A stretch of 6,617 bases of DNA from an uncultured Lachnospiraceae bacterium (GTDB lineage Bacteria > Bacillota > Clostridia > Lachnospirales > Lachnospiraceae). The notes under the pieces were generated by a model. It was not told the DNA's origin. It did no database searches and saw nothing but the letters and a program-made list of their open reading frames with translations. Numbering within the stretch: the stretch's first letter is position 1; each line of letters begins with the position of its first letter. The position numbers and the translations under genes are program-made. Shown piece after piece: positions 1 to 5,401 of the stretch. The DNA lies in assembly GCA_944376975.1 (NCBI GenBank), contig CALWEE010000090.1, positions 1 to 6,617 on the forward strand, written 5' to 3'.

Positions 1-947
1 TCATACAGATGCGCGTGTTCCGGGCCCACGCCCGGATAATCCAGTCCGGCTGAGATGGAATAGACCGGCGCGATCTGACCCTGTCCGTCCTGACAGAAGT
101 AAGACTTCATTCCGTGAAAAATGCCCAGCTTGCCCGTGGACAGCGTGGCCGCCGTTTCCGCCGTATCAATGCCGCGGCCGGCCGCTTCACACCCGATCAG
201 CCGGACCTGCTCATCTTCTATAAAATGATAAAACGCGCCGATCGCGTTGGACCCGCCGCCGACGCAGGCCAGCACCGCGTCCGGAAGGCGCCCTTCCTTT
301 TCCAGCATCTGGGCTTTGATCTCCCGGGATATCACCGACTGGAAATCCCTGACGATCGTGGGAAACGGATGGGGGCCCATGCACGAACCCAGTACATAGT
401 GGGTATCCGCAAGGCGGCCGACCCACTCCCGCATCGTCTCGGAAACCGCGTCTTTGAGGGTGGCCGTCCCGCTTTTCACGGAATGGACCTTCGCCCCGAG
501 CAGACGCATACGGTATACGTTCAATGCCTGTCTCTTTATATCTTCTTCGCCCATGAATATCTCACATTCCATATCCATGAGGGCCGCAGCCGTCGCCGTG
601 GCCACGCCGTGCTGCCCCGCCCCTGTCTCGGCGATGACGCGGGTCTTTCCCATGCGCTTCGCCAAAAGCGCCTGGCCCAGCACGTTGTTGATCTTATGGG
701 CGCCGGTGTGGTTCAGGTCTTCCCGCTTCAGGTAGATCTTCGCGCCGCCCAGATCTTCAGTCATGCGTTTCGCGTAATACAGCAGGGAAGGCCGTCCGGC
801 GTAATCGTTGAGCAGCGCCGTCAGTTCTTCGTTGAATGCTTTATCCTGTTTATAATGATCATAGGCTTCCTCCAGCTCGATCACGGCGTTCATGAGCGCT
901 TCCGGTATATACTGTCCGCCGTGGATACCGAATCTGCCTTTTTTCAT
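1..947 (-). CDS. trpB: Tryptophan synthase beta chain, C-terminus cut by window edge
   Basis: PLP enzyme that condenses indole with L-serine to give L-tryptophan, as the beta subunit of the cytosolic TrpA2B2 complex. I translated 315 codons with no stop; the family is about 390-400 residues, so roughly 80 C-terminal residues lie beyond position 1. Visible hallmarks are the PLP-lysine motif HTGAHKINN (Lys85), the catalytic glutamate in AETGAGQHG (Glu107), [29 protein letters not shown], the phosphate-binding loop GGGSN (residues 230-234) and [14 protein letters not shown], whose Asp303 matches Asp305 of the Salmonella enzyme. All residues needed for catalysis in the visible part are intact. 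I chose the ATG at 947-945 because GAGGGG lies 9 nt upstream. An in-frame ATG at 956-954, three codons earlier, directly abuts that GAGGGG and is less likely. The gene follows trpC by 63 nt with no trpF between. This is the standard TrpB1-type sequence. Confidence 0.97.
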   Translation of the reverse strand, partial: MKKGRFGIHGGQYIPEALMNAVIELEEAYDHYKQDKAFNEELTALLNDYAGRPSLLYYAKRMTEDLGGAKIYLKREDLNHTGAHKINNVLGQALLAKRMGKTRVIAETGAGQHGVATATAAALMDMECEIFMGEEDIKRQALNVYRMRLLGAKVHSVKSGTATLKDAVSETMREWVGRLADTHYVLGSCMGPHPFPTIVRDFQSVISREIKAQMLEKEGRLPDAVLACVGGGSNAIGAFYHFIEDEQVRLIGCEAAGRGIDTAETAATLSTGKLGIFHGMKSYFCQDGQGQIAPVYSISAGLDYPGVGPEHAHLY

Positions 948-965
948 AATGTTCATCCCCTCATC

Positions 966-980
966 GCGGCCTTAGGCCGC
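966..980 (-). promoter_or_regulatory. Small GC hairpin just upstream of the trpB ribosome binding site
   Basis: Perfect inverted repeat with arms GCGGCC and GGCCGC around a 3-nt loop. In the transcript it lies 3 nt before the GAUGAGGGG that serves as the trpB ribosome binding site. No U-run follows, so it is not an intrinsic terminator. It could set trpB translation, act as an mRNA processing or stability element, or be chance; sequence alone cannot decide. Confidence 0.4.
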
Positions 981-1000
981 ATGTATCTTCTGTCTTTTCC

Positions 1001-1020
1001 GGGATATGTTTTAATATCCC
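1001..1020 (-). promoter_or_regulatory. Hairpin over the trpC stop codon
   Basis: Perfect 7-bp inverted repeat: in the transcript the arms are GGGAUAU and AUAUCCC around a 6-nt loop that begins with the trpC UAA stop (1013-1011). No U-tract follows, so termination is unlikely, and a ribosome finishing trpC would melt it. It may be an mRNA stability element or simply chance in AT-rich sequence. Confidence 0.3.
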
Positions 1021-1796
1021 CTCAGGGCGCGTATGGCCGCCTTTTTATTGGGCGCGCGCATCAGCGCTTCCCCGATCAGGATGGCGTCCGCTCCCCCTTC
1101 CCGCAGCCGGGACACATCCTCGGCCGTGCGGATGCCGCTTTCCGATACGAAAAGCACATGGTCCGGCACCGCTTTGCGCAGGCGGAGGCTTGTCCGTATG
1201 TCGGTCCTGAACGTCTCCGGGCTCCGGTTGTTCACGCCAATGACGCGGGCGTTCGCTTTAAGGGCCCGTTCCACCTCGGCCTCCGTGCGCGTCTCGATCA
1301 GGGCCGACATGCCCAGTTCGTCCGCCAGCCGCTTATAGTCCGCCAGCTGACTGTCTGTCAGGATGGAACATATAAGCAGCACGGCAGACGCGCCCAGCGC
1401 TTTAGCCGTATAGATCATATACTCGTCCACGACAAAATCCTGACGCAGGACAGGTATATGGACTCTGGCCGCTATTTCCTCCAGATGTTTATCACTGCCC
1501 TTATACCAGTAAGGCTCTGTCAGGCAGGAAATGGCCGCCACGCCGGCTTCTTCATATTTTCTGGCGATCGTCATATAGGGATACTTTTCCACAAGGATCC
1601 CTCCTGACGGGGACGCCTGTTTCAGCTCGCATATAAAGGAAATATCGTCTTCCTTCAGGCTTTCTTCAAAGCGGAACGCTTTTCTTCCGTAATTGATGCT
1701 CTCCGCCCGCCTGCGTATCTCCGAAAGGGGATGACTCTTTTTTTCTTCGATCACGCGTTGTTTTGTTTTATCGGCTATCTTTTTCAATAAACTCAT
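1011..1796 (-). CDS. trpC: Indole-3-glycerol phosphate synthase
   Basis: Cytosolic TIM-barrel enzyme of tryptophan synthesis that closes the indole ring of CdRP to give indole-3-glycerol phosphate, releasing CO2 and water. The 261 residues match a monofunctional TrpC; there is no fused TrpF domain. Motifs in order: ELKQASPSGGI (Glu57, Lys59), VAAISCLTEPYWYKGS (87-101), PVLRQDFVVDEYMIY (115-129), LIETRTEAE (Glu168), GVNNRS (Asn189), SESGI (Ser220) and the phosphate loop GGADAILIGEALMR (234-247). Spacing fits the Sulfolobus solfataricus enzyme: Glu57/Lys59 align with Glu51/Lys53, and Glu168, Asn189, Ser220 with Glu159, Asn180, Ser211. The same register puts Gln119 (CAG, 1442-1440) where the general-acid Lys110 is expected, so activity is not certain. 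The start at 1796 lies 6 nt after AAAGGAGG; the in-frame ATG at 1802, two codons earlier, touches that site and is less likely. It has its own promoter and is followed by trpB. Confidence 0.95.
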   Translation of the reverse strand: MSLLKKIADKTKQRVIEEKKSHPLSEIRRRAESINYGRKAFRFEESLKEDDISFICELKQASPSGGILVEKYPYMTIARKYEEAGVAAISCLTEPYWYKGSDKHLEEIAARVHIPVLRQDFVVDEYMIYTAKALGASAVLLICSILTDSQLADYKRLADELGMSALIETRTEAEVERALKANARVIGVNNRSPETFRTDIRTSLRLRKAVPDHVLFVSESGIRTAEDVSRLREGGADAILIGEALMRAPNKKAAIRALRGY

Positions 1797-1802
1797 GCGC
1801 AT

Positions 1803-1810
1803 CCTCCTTT
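1803..1810 (-). promoter_or_regulatory. trpC ribosome binding site (decides the start)
   Basis: AAAGGAGG on the minus strand, a near-perfect Shine-Dalgarno sequence. It ends 6 nt before the ATG at 1796 but has zero spacing to the ATG at 1802. It therefore supports the protein beginning MSLLKK rather than MRMSLLKK. Confidence 0.8.
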
Positions 1811-1840
1811 CAGCGGCTTTCGTTATATCTCCTGAATTTC

Positions 1841-1875
1841 ATTATATGTTATATCGCACCTTTTGAAAAGCTCAA
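1841..1875 (-). promoter_or_regulatory. Predicted sigma-A promoter(s) for trpC-trpB
   Basis: On the minus strand a perfect TATAAT (1846-1841) lies 17 nt downstream of TTTTCA (1869-1864; 4 of 6 matches to TTGACA). An overlapping alternative is TTGAGC (1875-1870), a 16-nt spacer and TATAAC (1853-1848). Either would start transcription some 25-35 nt before the trpC ribosome binding site. The leader is too short to hold a T-box riboswitch or a leader-peptide attenuator, and I see neither. The promoter lies wholly in the gap after the helicase gene, so trpCB need not depend on read-through from it. Confidence 0.6.
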
Positions 1876-1899
1876 CAAAGGATTTCTTTCATCATTTAT

Positions 1900-4584
1900 T
1901 TATTCGTACCGGCCTTTCGCCACTTTTTTCCCCGTCAGCCTTTCCTGGTTCCTGTTCACGAAGGATCTTGTCCGGGCTTTAAGGAGGATCTGCCGTCCCT
2001 GCGGCGTGCGCGTATAGACCAGCCGATATCTGCCGAGGGCTTTCCGCGCGTGTTTTTCAAAGATGACCGCCCGGTCCTTCTGCTTCCCGAATACTTCCGG
2101 GACCGCGTGGTATATCCCTCTGCGTTTCCCCACCAGCAGATACCGGGGATTGTCGATGACGCCCCAAAGTTCTTCCATGCAGGCGGCAAATGTGGTCTTA
2201 TCCCGCATGGTCCCGCCTTTCAGCCAGGTGGCGATCACCACCCCGTCCGGCGATCCGGTCTCCGCCCGGCAGCCGCCGCCGTCTTCGATCTCGCCGATCT
2301 CCATCAGCGCGTCCAGGACAGCCTGTCCCAGTTTCCGTATCACCTTTTCCGGCGAATAAAACTTCAGTAAAAGGGCGCCGTACCGGACCATCCCAAGGGC
2401 CGCGATGATGAACCCGGCGCCCAGCAGTCGGGCTCCGACCGATCCGCCGCCGTAGTTGCGTATCAGGATCGTCCGGCCCAGTCCCATCACGAAGGTGATC
2501 ACGGCGGCCAGCATTTCATAGCCCAGTATGTTTATAAACAGGCTGCCTGTGCGGCGGACCTCCTCTTTCGGGGCGATCTCCACCTGTTCCACTTCCATAT
2601 CGCCATGGATCTCTTTCAGGGCATTTTCCCATTTGGCTCTCAGGCCGGCCCGGTCACTGGCCCGGCCAAACATGGTCTGGTTGATCTGTTCCATTTTCTC
2701 TTTGGTGTCAAAGGCCGGCATACCAAGACGCCCGATACCGCTTTCGATGACCGGATCTTTCCAGGATACGCCGAGAAACGCTTCAAACCGCCGGGCCAAC
2801 GTCTCAAAATCGCCGGATAAGTCCACGCCCTTCGTCTTTCCGTCTCTTTTTGGAAATACGCAGGCCAGATGCCATATATTCCCTGTCTTTTCCGGATGCT
2901 CCCTGTCGGTCCGGATCGCCCGCCCCCGCATCTGATTGCTGAGCATGAACGCGCCCACATAGGTCGCCAGGATGAGGGAATTGACGCAGGGCGCGTCCCA
3001 GCCTTCGCCCAGCAGGGATTTGGTCCCGACAAGCGCGTTGATCCCGCCCTGGCGGAACACTTCCGTCACGCAGGATACCACGTGGGTCTGACGGCCTTTC
3101 ACCTGGAGCCTGCCGTATCCTGTATCCTTTAACGGCTGCAGCGTCCCGACGCAGTCTTTATCGGCCAGCAGCGCTTCCAGCTTTTCTTTCACGTCCATGG
3201 GGACGATGATCACCGAACCGCTCAGGCAGCCGAGCCGGACGCCGGGCGCGTCCATCCGTCTCAGATATTCGAATATGGGCACCGCCCCGATCTCGGACGG
3301 GGCGTCTTTTTCGTTCCCCACGCAGGACAGCTTGTCTTTCTTTATATAGTCGCACAGGATCAGAAGCCGCATATCCTCTCCAAGGGAACGCCGCTCACAT
3401 TCCACGATCCGGCCGATGCTTTCCATTTTTCCCTGACTTTTCGCCAGCAGTTTCTGGAGCGCGTCGGTATGGGTCAGGATCACCTTTTTCCTGTAAACGC
3501 AGCCAAAATCTTTTAAAAGGCCCAAGATCGCCTCCCGATCCGCCGGGGATACATCATAAGACGCCGTGTCGTCGAATAAAAATCCCTGGAGGAGCACCTG
3601 GAGCCACCGGCTGTCGAGCTTCGGCAGCCTTCCCTTCGCGCCGATCAGTTTTTTCAGGAAGGGCGGGAAGGGAATCTGACGGTCCTGGCAAAAGATGAGC
3701 AGCGACGAAAAATATTCCGGCCGTTCCAGAAATGTCTCGCTGTATCCTTCCGGATCTTTCAGCCCCTTATGGGCGGCGATCATACGTGAAAACCGATCGT
3801 TGGACAAAAGCGCGTTTACCGCGTCGGCCGTCTGTTTTTGGAGCTTCTCCAGTTCTTTCAGTTCTTCTTTCGCGGGCCAGTTGAAACAAATGTAATCCTC
3901 ATGTGGACACAGGCTGCCTTCACGCACCAGTTCCGGCGTGAAGATCTCCTCGTCGATGGGGCCGCACATGTCGATGTACCGTTTCCACTGACCCGGCGTG
4001 CTGTCGTAAGGCGGCGTGGCGGTCAGGGAAATGACCGTCATATCTTTTTCCTGTTTCAGGAAGTTTTCCAGCGCTTTCCACCATTCGCTCCGCAGATGAT
4101 GGGCTTCGTCCAGGCAGATCGTCCGGATACCGGCCTCGGCCACCGCGTCAAACAGATGGAAATCGCTAAAATCCACGTTTTCCGTCGTCTCCTCCGAGCC
4201 ATCGTCGTCATCTTCATCTTTCAATTCGCCCTGAAACCGTTTCATGGCGCCGTGCAGCGCCTGATAGGTGATGGCCGTGATCGGCTTCATCTGTCTCAAG
4301 TCATTGGACAAAAGCGCGGCCGGCTCCTGTCCGTCCATCAAAAAACCTTCTTTGATCCGTTCCAGCCATTGCTGCCGTATGGTGATGCTGGGGGACAGGA
4401 TCAGGCACGGCGCTCCCAGCCGGCGGATCAGCTCGATCCCCAATGTGGTCTTTCCCGAACCGGGAGCCGCCACGATATGGATCTTCCCGTCTTCCAGATA
4501 TTTTTCGGAATGGTCCAATACCCGCTTCTGATATACCCGCCATGTCCCTTTAAATTTCAATATCCCGTCATACATATTTTTCAT
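1900..4584 (-). CDS. Superfamily 2 DEAH-type helicase with two C-terminal membrane helices
   Basis: Predicted ATP-driven nucleic-acid translocase or helicase, 894 residues; partner and pathway unknown. Motifs in order: a YQ near the N-terminus (residues 18-19) like a Q-motif, Walker A APGSGKTT (40-47), an acidic run of Asp/Glu (123-135), motif II DEAH (159-162), motif III TATPP (188-192), motif V GEGWDAP (526-532) and motif VI QMRGRAIR (551-558) with the arginine finger. About 200 residues separate the first RecA-like lobe from the second, which seems to begin near LLILCDYIKKD (407-417). After the helicase core come two hydrophobic segments (about 681-703 and 717-740) and a soluble C-terminal domain of about 150 residues containing AVPEVFGK. 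This places the protein at the inner membrane with the helicase in the cytosol (inference). The start at 4584 has AGGGGAG 9 nt upstream; the in-frame ATG at 4629 lies in a hairpin and is rejected. It resembles clostridial proteins labelled DEAD/DEAH helicase or restriction subunit R-like. No nuclease or methylase is adjacent, so a restriction role is not supported here. Confidence 0.9.
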   Translation of the reverse strand: MKNMYDGILKFKGTWRVYQKRVLDHSEKYLEDGKIHIVAAPGSGKTTLGIELIRRLGAPCLILSPSITIRQQWLERIKEGFLMDGQEPAALLSNDLRQMKPITAITYQALHGAMKRFQGELKDEDDDDGSEETTENVDFSDFHLFDAVAEAGIRTICLDEAHHLRSEWWKALENFLKQEKDMTVISLTATPPYDSTPGQWKRYIDMCGPIDEEIFTPELVREGSLCPHEDYICFNWPAKEELKELEKLQKQTADAVNALLSNDRFSRMIAAHKGLKDPEGYSETFLERPEYFSSLLIFCQDRQIPFPPFLKKLIGAKGRLPKLDSRWLQVLLQGFLFDDTASYDVSPADREAILGLLKDFGCVYRKKVILTHTDALQKLLAKSQGKMESIGRIVECERRSLGEDMRLLILCDYIKKDKLSCVGNEKDAPSEIGAVPIFEYLRRMDAPGVRLGCLSGSVIIVPMDVKEKLEALLADKDCVGTLQPLKDTGYGRLQVKGRQTHVVSCVTEVFRQGGINALVGTKSLLGEGWDAPCVNSLILATYVGAFMLSNQMRGRAIRTDREHPEKTGNIWHLACVFPKRDGKTKGVDLSGDFETLARRFEAFLGVSWKDPVIESGIGRLGMPAFDTKEKMEQINQTMFGRASDRAGLRAKWENALKEIHGDMEVEQVEIAPKEEVRRTGSLFINILGYEMLAAVITFVMGLGRTILIRNYGGGSVGARLLGAGFIIAALGMVRYGALLLKFYSPEKVIRKLGQAVLDALMEIGEIEDGGGCRAETGSPDGVVIATWLKGGTMRDKTTFAACMEELWGVIDNPRYLLVGKRRGIYHAVPEVFGKQKDRAVIFEKHARKALGRYRLVYTRTPQGRQILLKARTRSFVNRNQERLTGKKVAKGRYE

Positions 4585-4612
4585 ATAAGATTTCTCCCCT
4601 GGTATAAGAACA

Positions 4613-4644
4613 GCGCGGAGCGCGTCCAAAGACGCGCGCCGCGC
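4613..4644 (-). terminator. GC-rich hairpin between tetR and the helicase gene: terminator or attenuator
   Basis: The arms 4613-4626 and 4631-4644 form a 14-bp stem with one mismatch (C against T), closed by a 4-nt loop. In the transcript it starts 15 nt after the regulator stop codon and is followed by UGUUCUU, an imperfect U-tract. This fits an intrinsic terminator of tetR, probably leaky, which would lower helicase expression relative to the regulator. I see no convincing promoter between the hairpin and the helicase start, so helicase transcription probably depends on read-through. Confidence 0.6.
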
Positions 4645-4659
4645 GGTATAGTCGTATGA

Positions 4660-5232
4660 TCATCGCATCATTTCCAGAAGCCGATCCACCGTGTTTAATA
4701 TCACCGGCCGACATTCCTCCGCTTTCATGCTCATGAACGCGTGGACGCAGTCTCCCATGATAAGCTGGGCGATCCACTCCGGCGAAAACCGGTCCGGGTA
4801 ACCGCCCAGTTCCTGCACCCGCTTTATGGCATACTCCGTCACCCGCACATATTCCCGGTTCAGGCTTTTGAACATTTCATTATCCATGGCCAGCTGATAA
4901 GCGACCGATGTGACGTTCCTGTATTTGACCGTGGCGCGGATATGAAAATCAATGCACCTTCTCAGGCTTTCTTCCGCGTCTTTTGGATCTTCCATTTCTT
5001 TGTAGGTAAATTCTTTGTAATCTTTCAGGCCGTCCGCCACGATCAGCTCGATGATCTTTTCTTTGCATCCGAAATAATTGAAAAAGGATGACCGGGAGAT
5101 CATGGCCCCTTTGCACAATTTATCAATAGAGGTATTGTAATACCCGTTTTTTTCAAAATAATGCAGGGCGTCGTGCATGACCCGCTGCATGTTCATTTCT
5201 TTCTTTTTTTCCGCCAAACCCATTTCTTTCAT
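4660..5232 (-). CDS. TetR/AcrR-family transcriptional regulator
   Basis: A 190-residue one-domain-plus-ligand-pocket repressor, the usual TetR length. The N-terminal DNA-binding domain spans about residues 10-66, with the helix-turn-helix in TSIDKLCKGAMISRSSFFNYF (34-54, containing the FFNYF variant of the typical xYYxF signature), followed by CKEKIIELIV. The rest (about 70-190) should be the all-helical ligand-binding and dimerisation domain; this part diverges widely in the family, so the effector cannot be predicted. The start at 5232 is supported by GGAG with a 7-nt spacer. The promoter just upstream has a perfect palindrome between its -35 and -10 boxes, suggesting autorepression. The next gene on the same strand is the helicase, 75 nt on and beyond a hairpin, so it is the natural candidate target or co-transcribed partner. 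Other targets may lie outside the window. Confidence 0.93.
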   Translation of the reverse strand: MKEMGLAEKKKEMNMQRVMHDALHYFEKNGYYNTSIDKLCKGAMISRSSFFNYFGCKEKIIELIVADGLKDYKEFTYKEMEDPKDAEESLRRCIDFHIRATVKYRNVTSVAYQLAMDNEMFKSLNREYVRVTEYAIKRVQELGGYPDRFSPEWIAQLIMGDCVHAFMSMKAEECRPVILNTVDRLLEMMR

Positions 5233-5271
5233 GTTTTTTCTCCGTCTTGTTTTTCCCGGTTTTTTACTATC

Positions 5272-5299
5272 ATTATACCATTAAATGGGTTTTCCACAA
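5272..5299 (-). promoter_or_regulatory. Predicted promoter of the TetR-family regulator gene
   Basis: On the minus strand TTGTGG (5299-5294; matches TTG of the -35) is followed by a 16-nt spacer and a perfect TATAAT (5277-5272). A TG one base before the -10 makes it an extended -10 promoter (TGGTATAAT), which makes up for the weak -35. Transcription would start near 5265, giving a leader of about 33 nt with GGAG 7 nt before the start codon. Confidence 0.7.
5278..5288. promoter_or_regulatory. Palindromic candidate operator in the tetR promoter spacer
   Basis: CCATTAAATGG is a perfect 11-bp palindrome (CCATT and AATGG around a central A). It abuts the -10 box and lies wholly inside the -35/-10 spacer, where a bound repressor dimer would block RNA polymerase. 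TetR-family operators are inverted repeats, often 12-20 bp, so this may be the core of a longer imperfect site. The assignment is inferred from position and symmetry. Confidence 0.5.
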
Positions 5300-5337
5300 T
5301 AGATAAGCGGCAAATTTACTTCCGTATCCTTTACGCG

Positions 5338-5364
5338 CCAAAGGCGCCGCGAGGGCGCCTTCGG
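5338..5364 (-). terminator. Strong hairpin after the sugar kinase gene, no U-tract
   Basis: The arms 5338-5348 and 5354-5364 give an 11-bp stem with one G-U pair in the minus-strand transcript, around a 5-nt loop. It begins 37 nt after the kinase stop codon. The sequence after it is GCGTAAAGG, with no run of U, so it is not a textbook intrinsic terminator; it may protect the 3' end of the kinase transcript or support less efficient termination. Its position between two transcription units favours a 3'-end role. Confidence 0.5.
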
Positions 5365-5401
5365 AGCAGGGATCATTTATCCATATCATTGTTGGGGAAC
5401 C

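Noticed and set aside
114..1607. Long open frame of 497 codons on the plus strand
   Set aside because: It lies antisense to both trpB and trpC, runs through the gap between them and shows no recognisable domain. The minus-strand proteins carry full family motifs, so this is a codon-bias shadow.
1862..1884. Possible terminator after the helicase gene (CCTTT and AAAGG arms)
   Set aside because: The stem is only 5 bp with a 13-nt AT-rich loop and no following U-run. It also overlaps the better-supported trpC promoter.
1900..4584. Type I or III restriction-modification system
   Set aside because: The helicase resembles restriction motor subunits in its core motifs, but I see no nuclease motif in it and no methylase or specificity gene beside it.
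4585..4629. Upstream 15-codon extension of the helicase from the ATG at 4629
   Set aside because: The extension is encoded by the loop and one arm of the 4613-4644 hairpin, and has no ribosome binding site. AGGGGAG stands 9 nt before the ATG at 4584.
3838..4659. 273-codon open frame on the plus strand
   Set aside because: It is antisense to the helicase N-terminal lobe, where the minus strand encodes Walker A and DEAH motifs. Its sequence is rich in His, Arg, Pro and Phe as expected of an antisense frame, and no family is recognisable.
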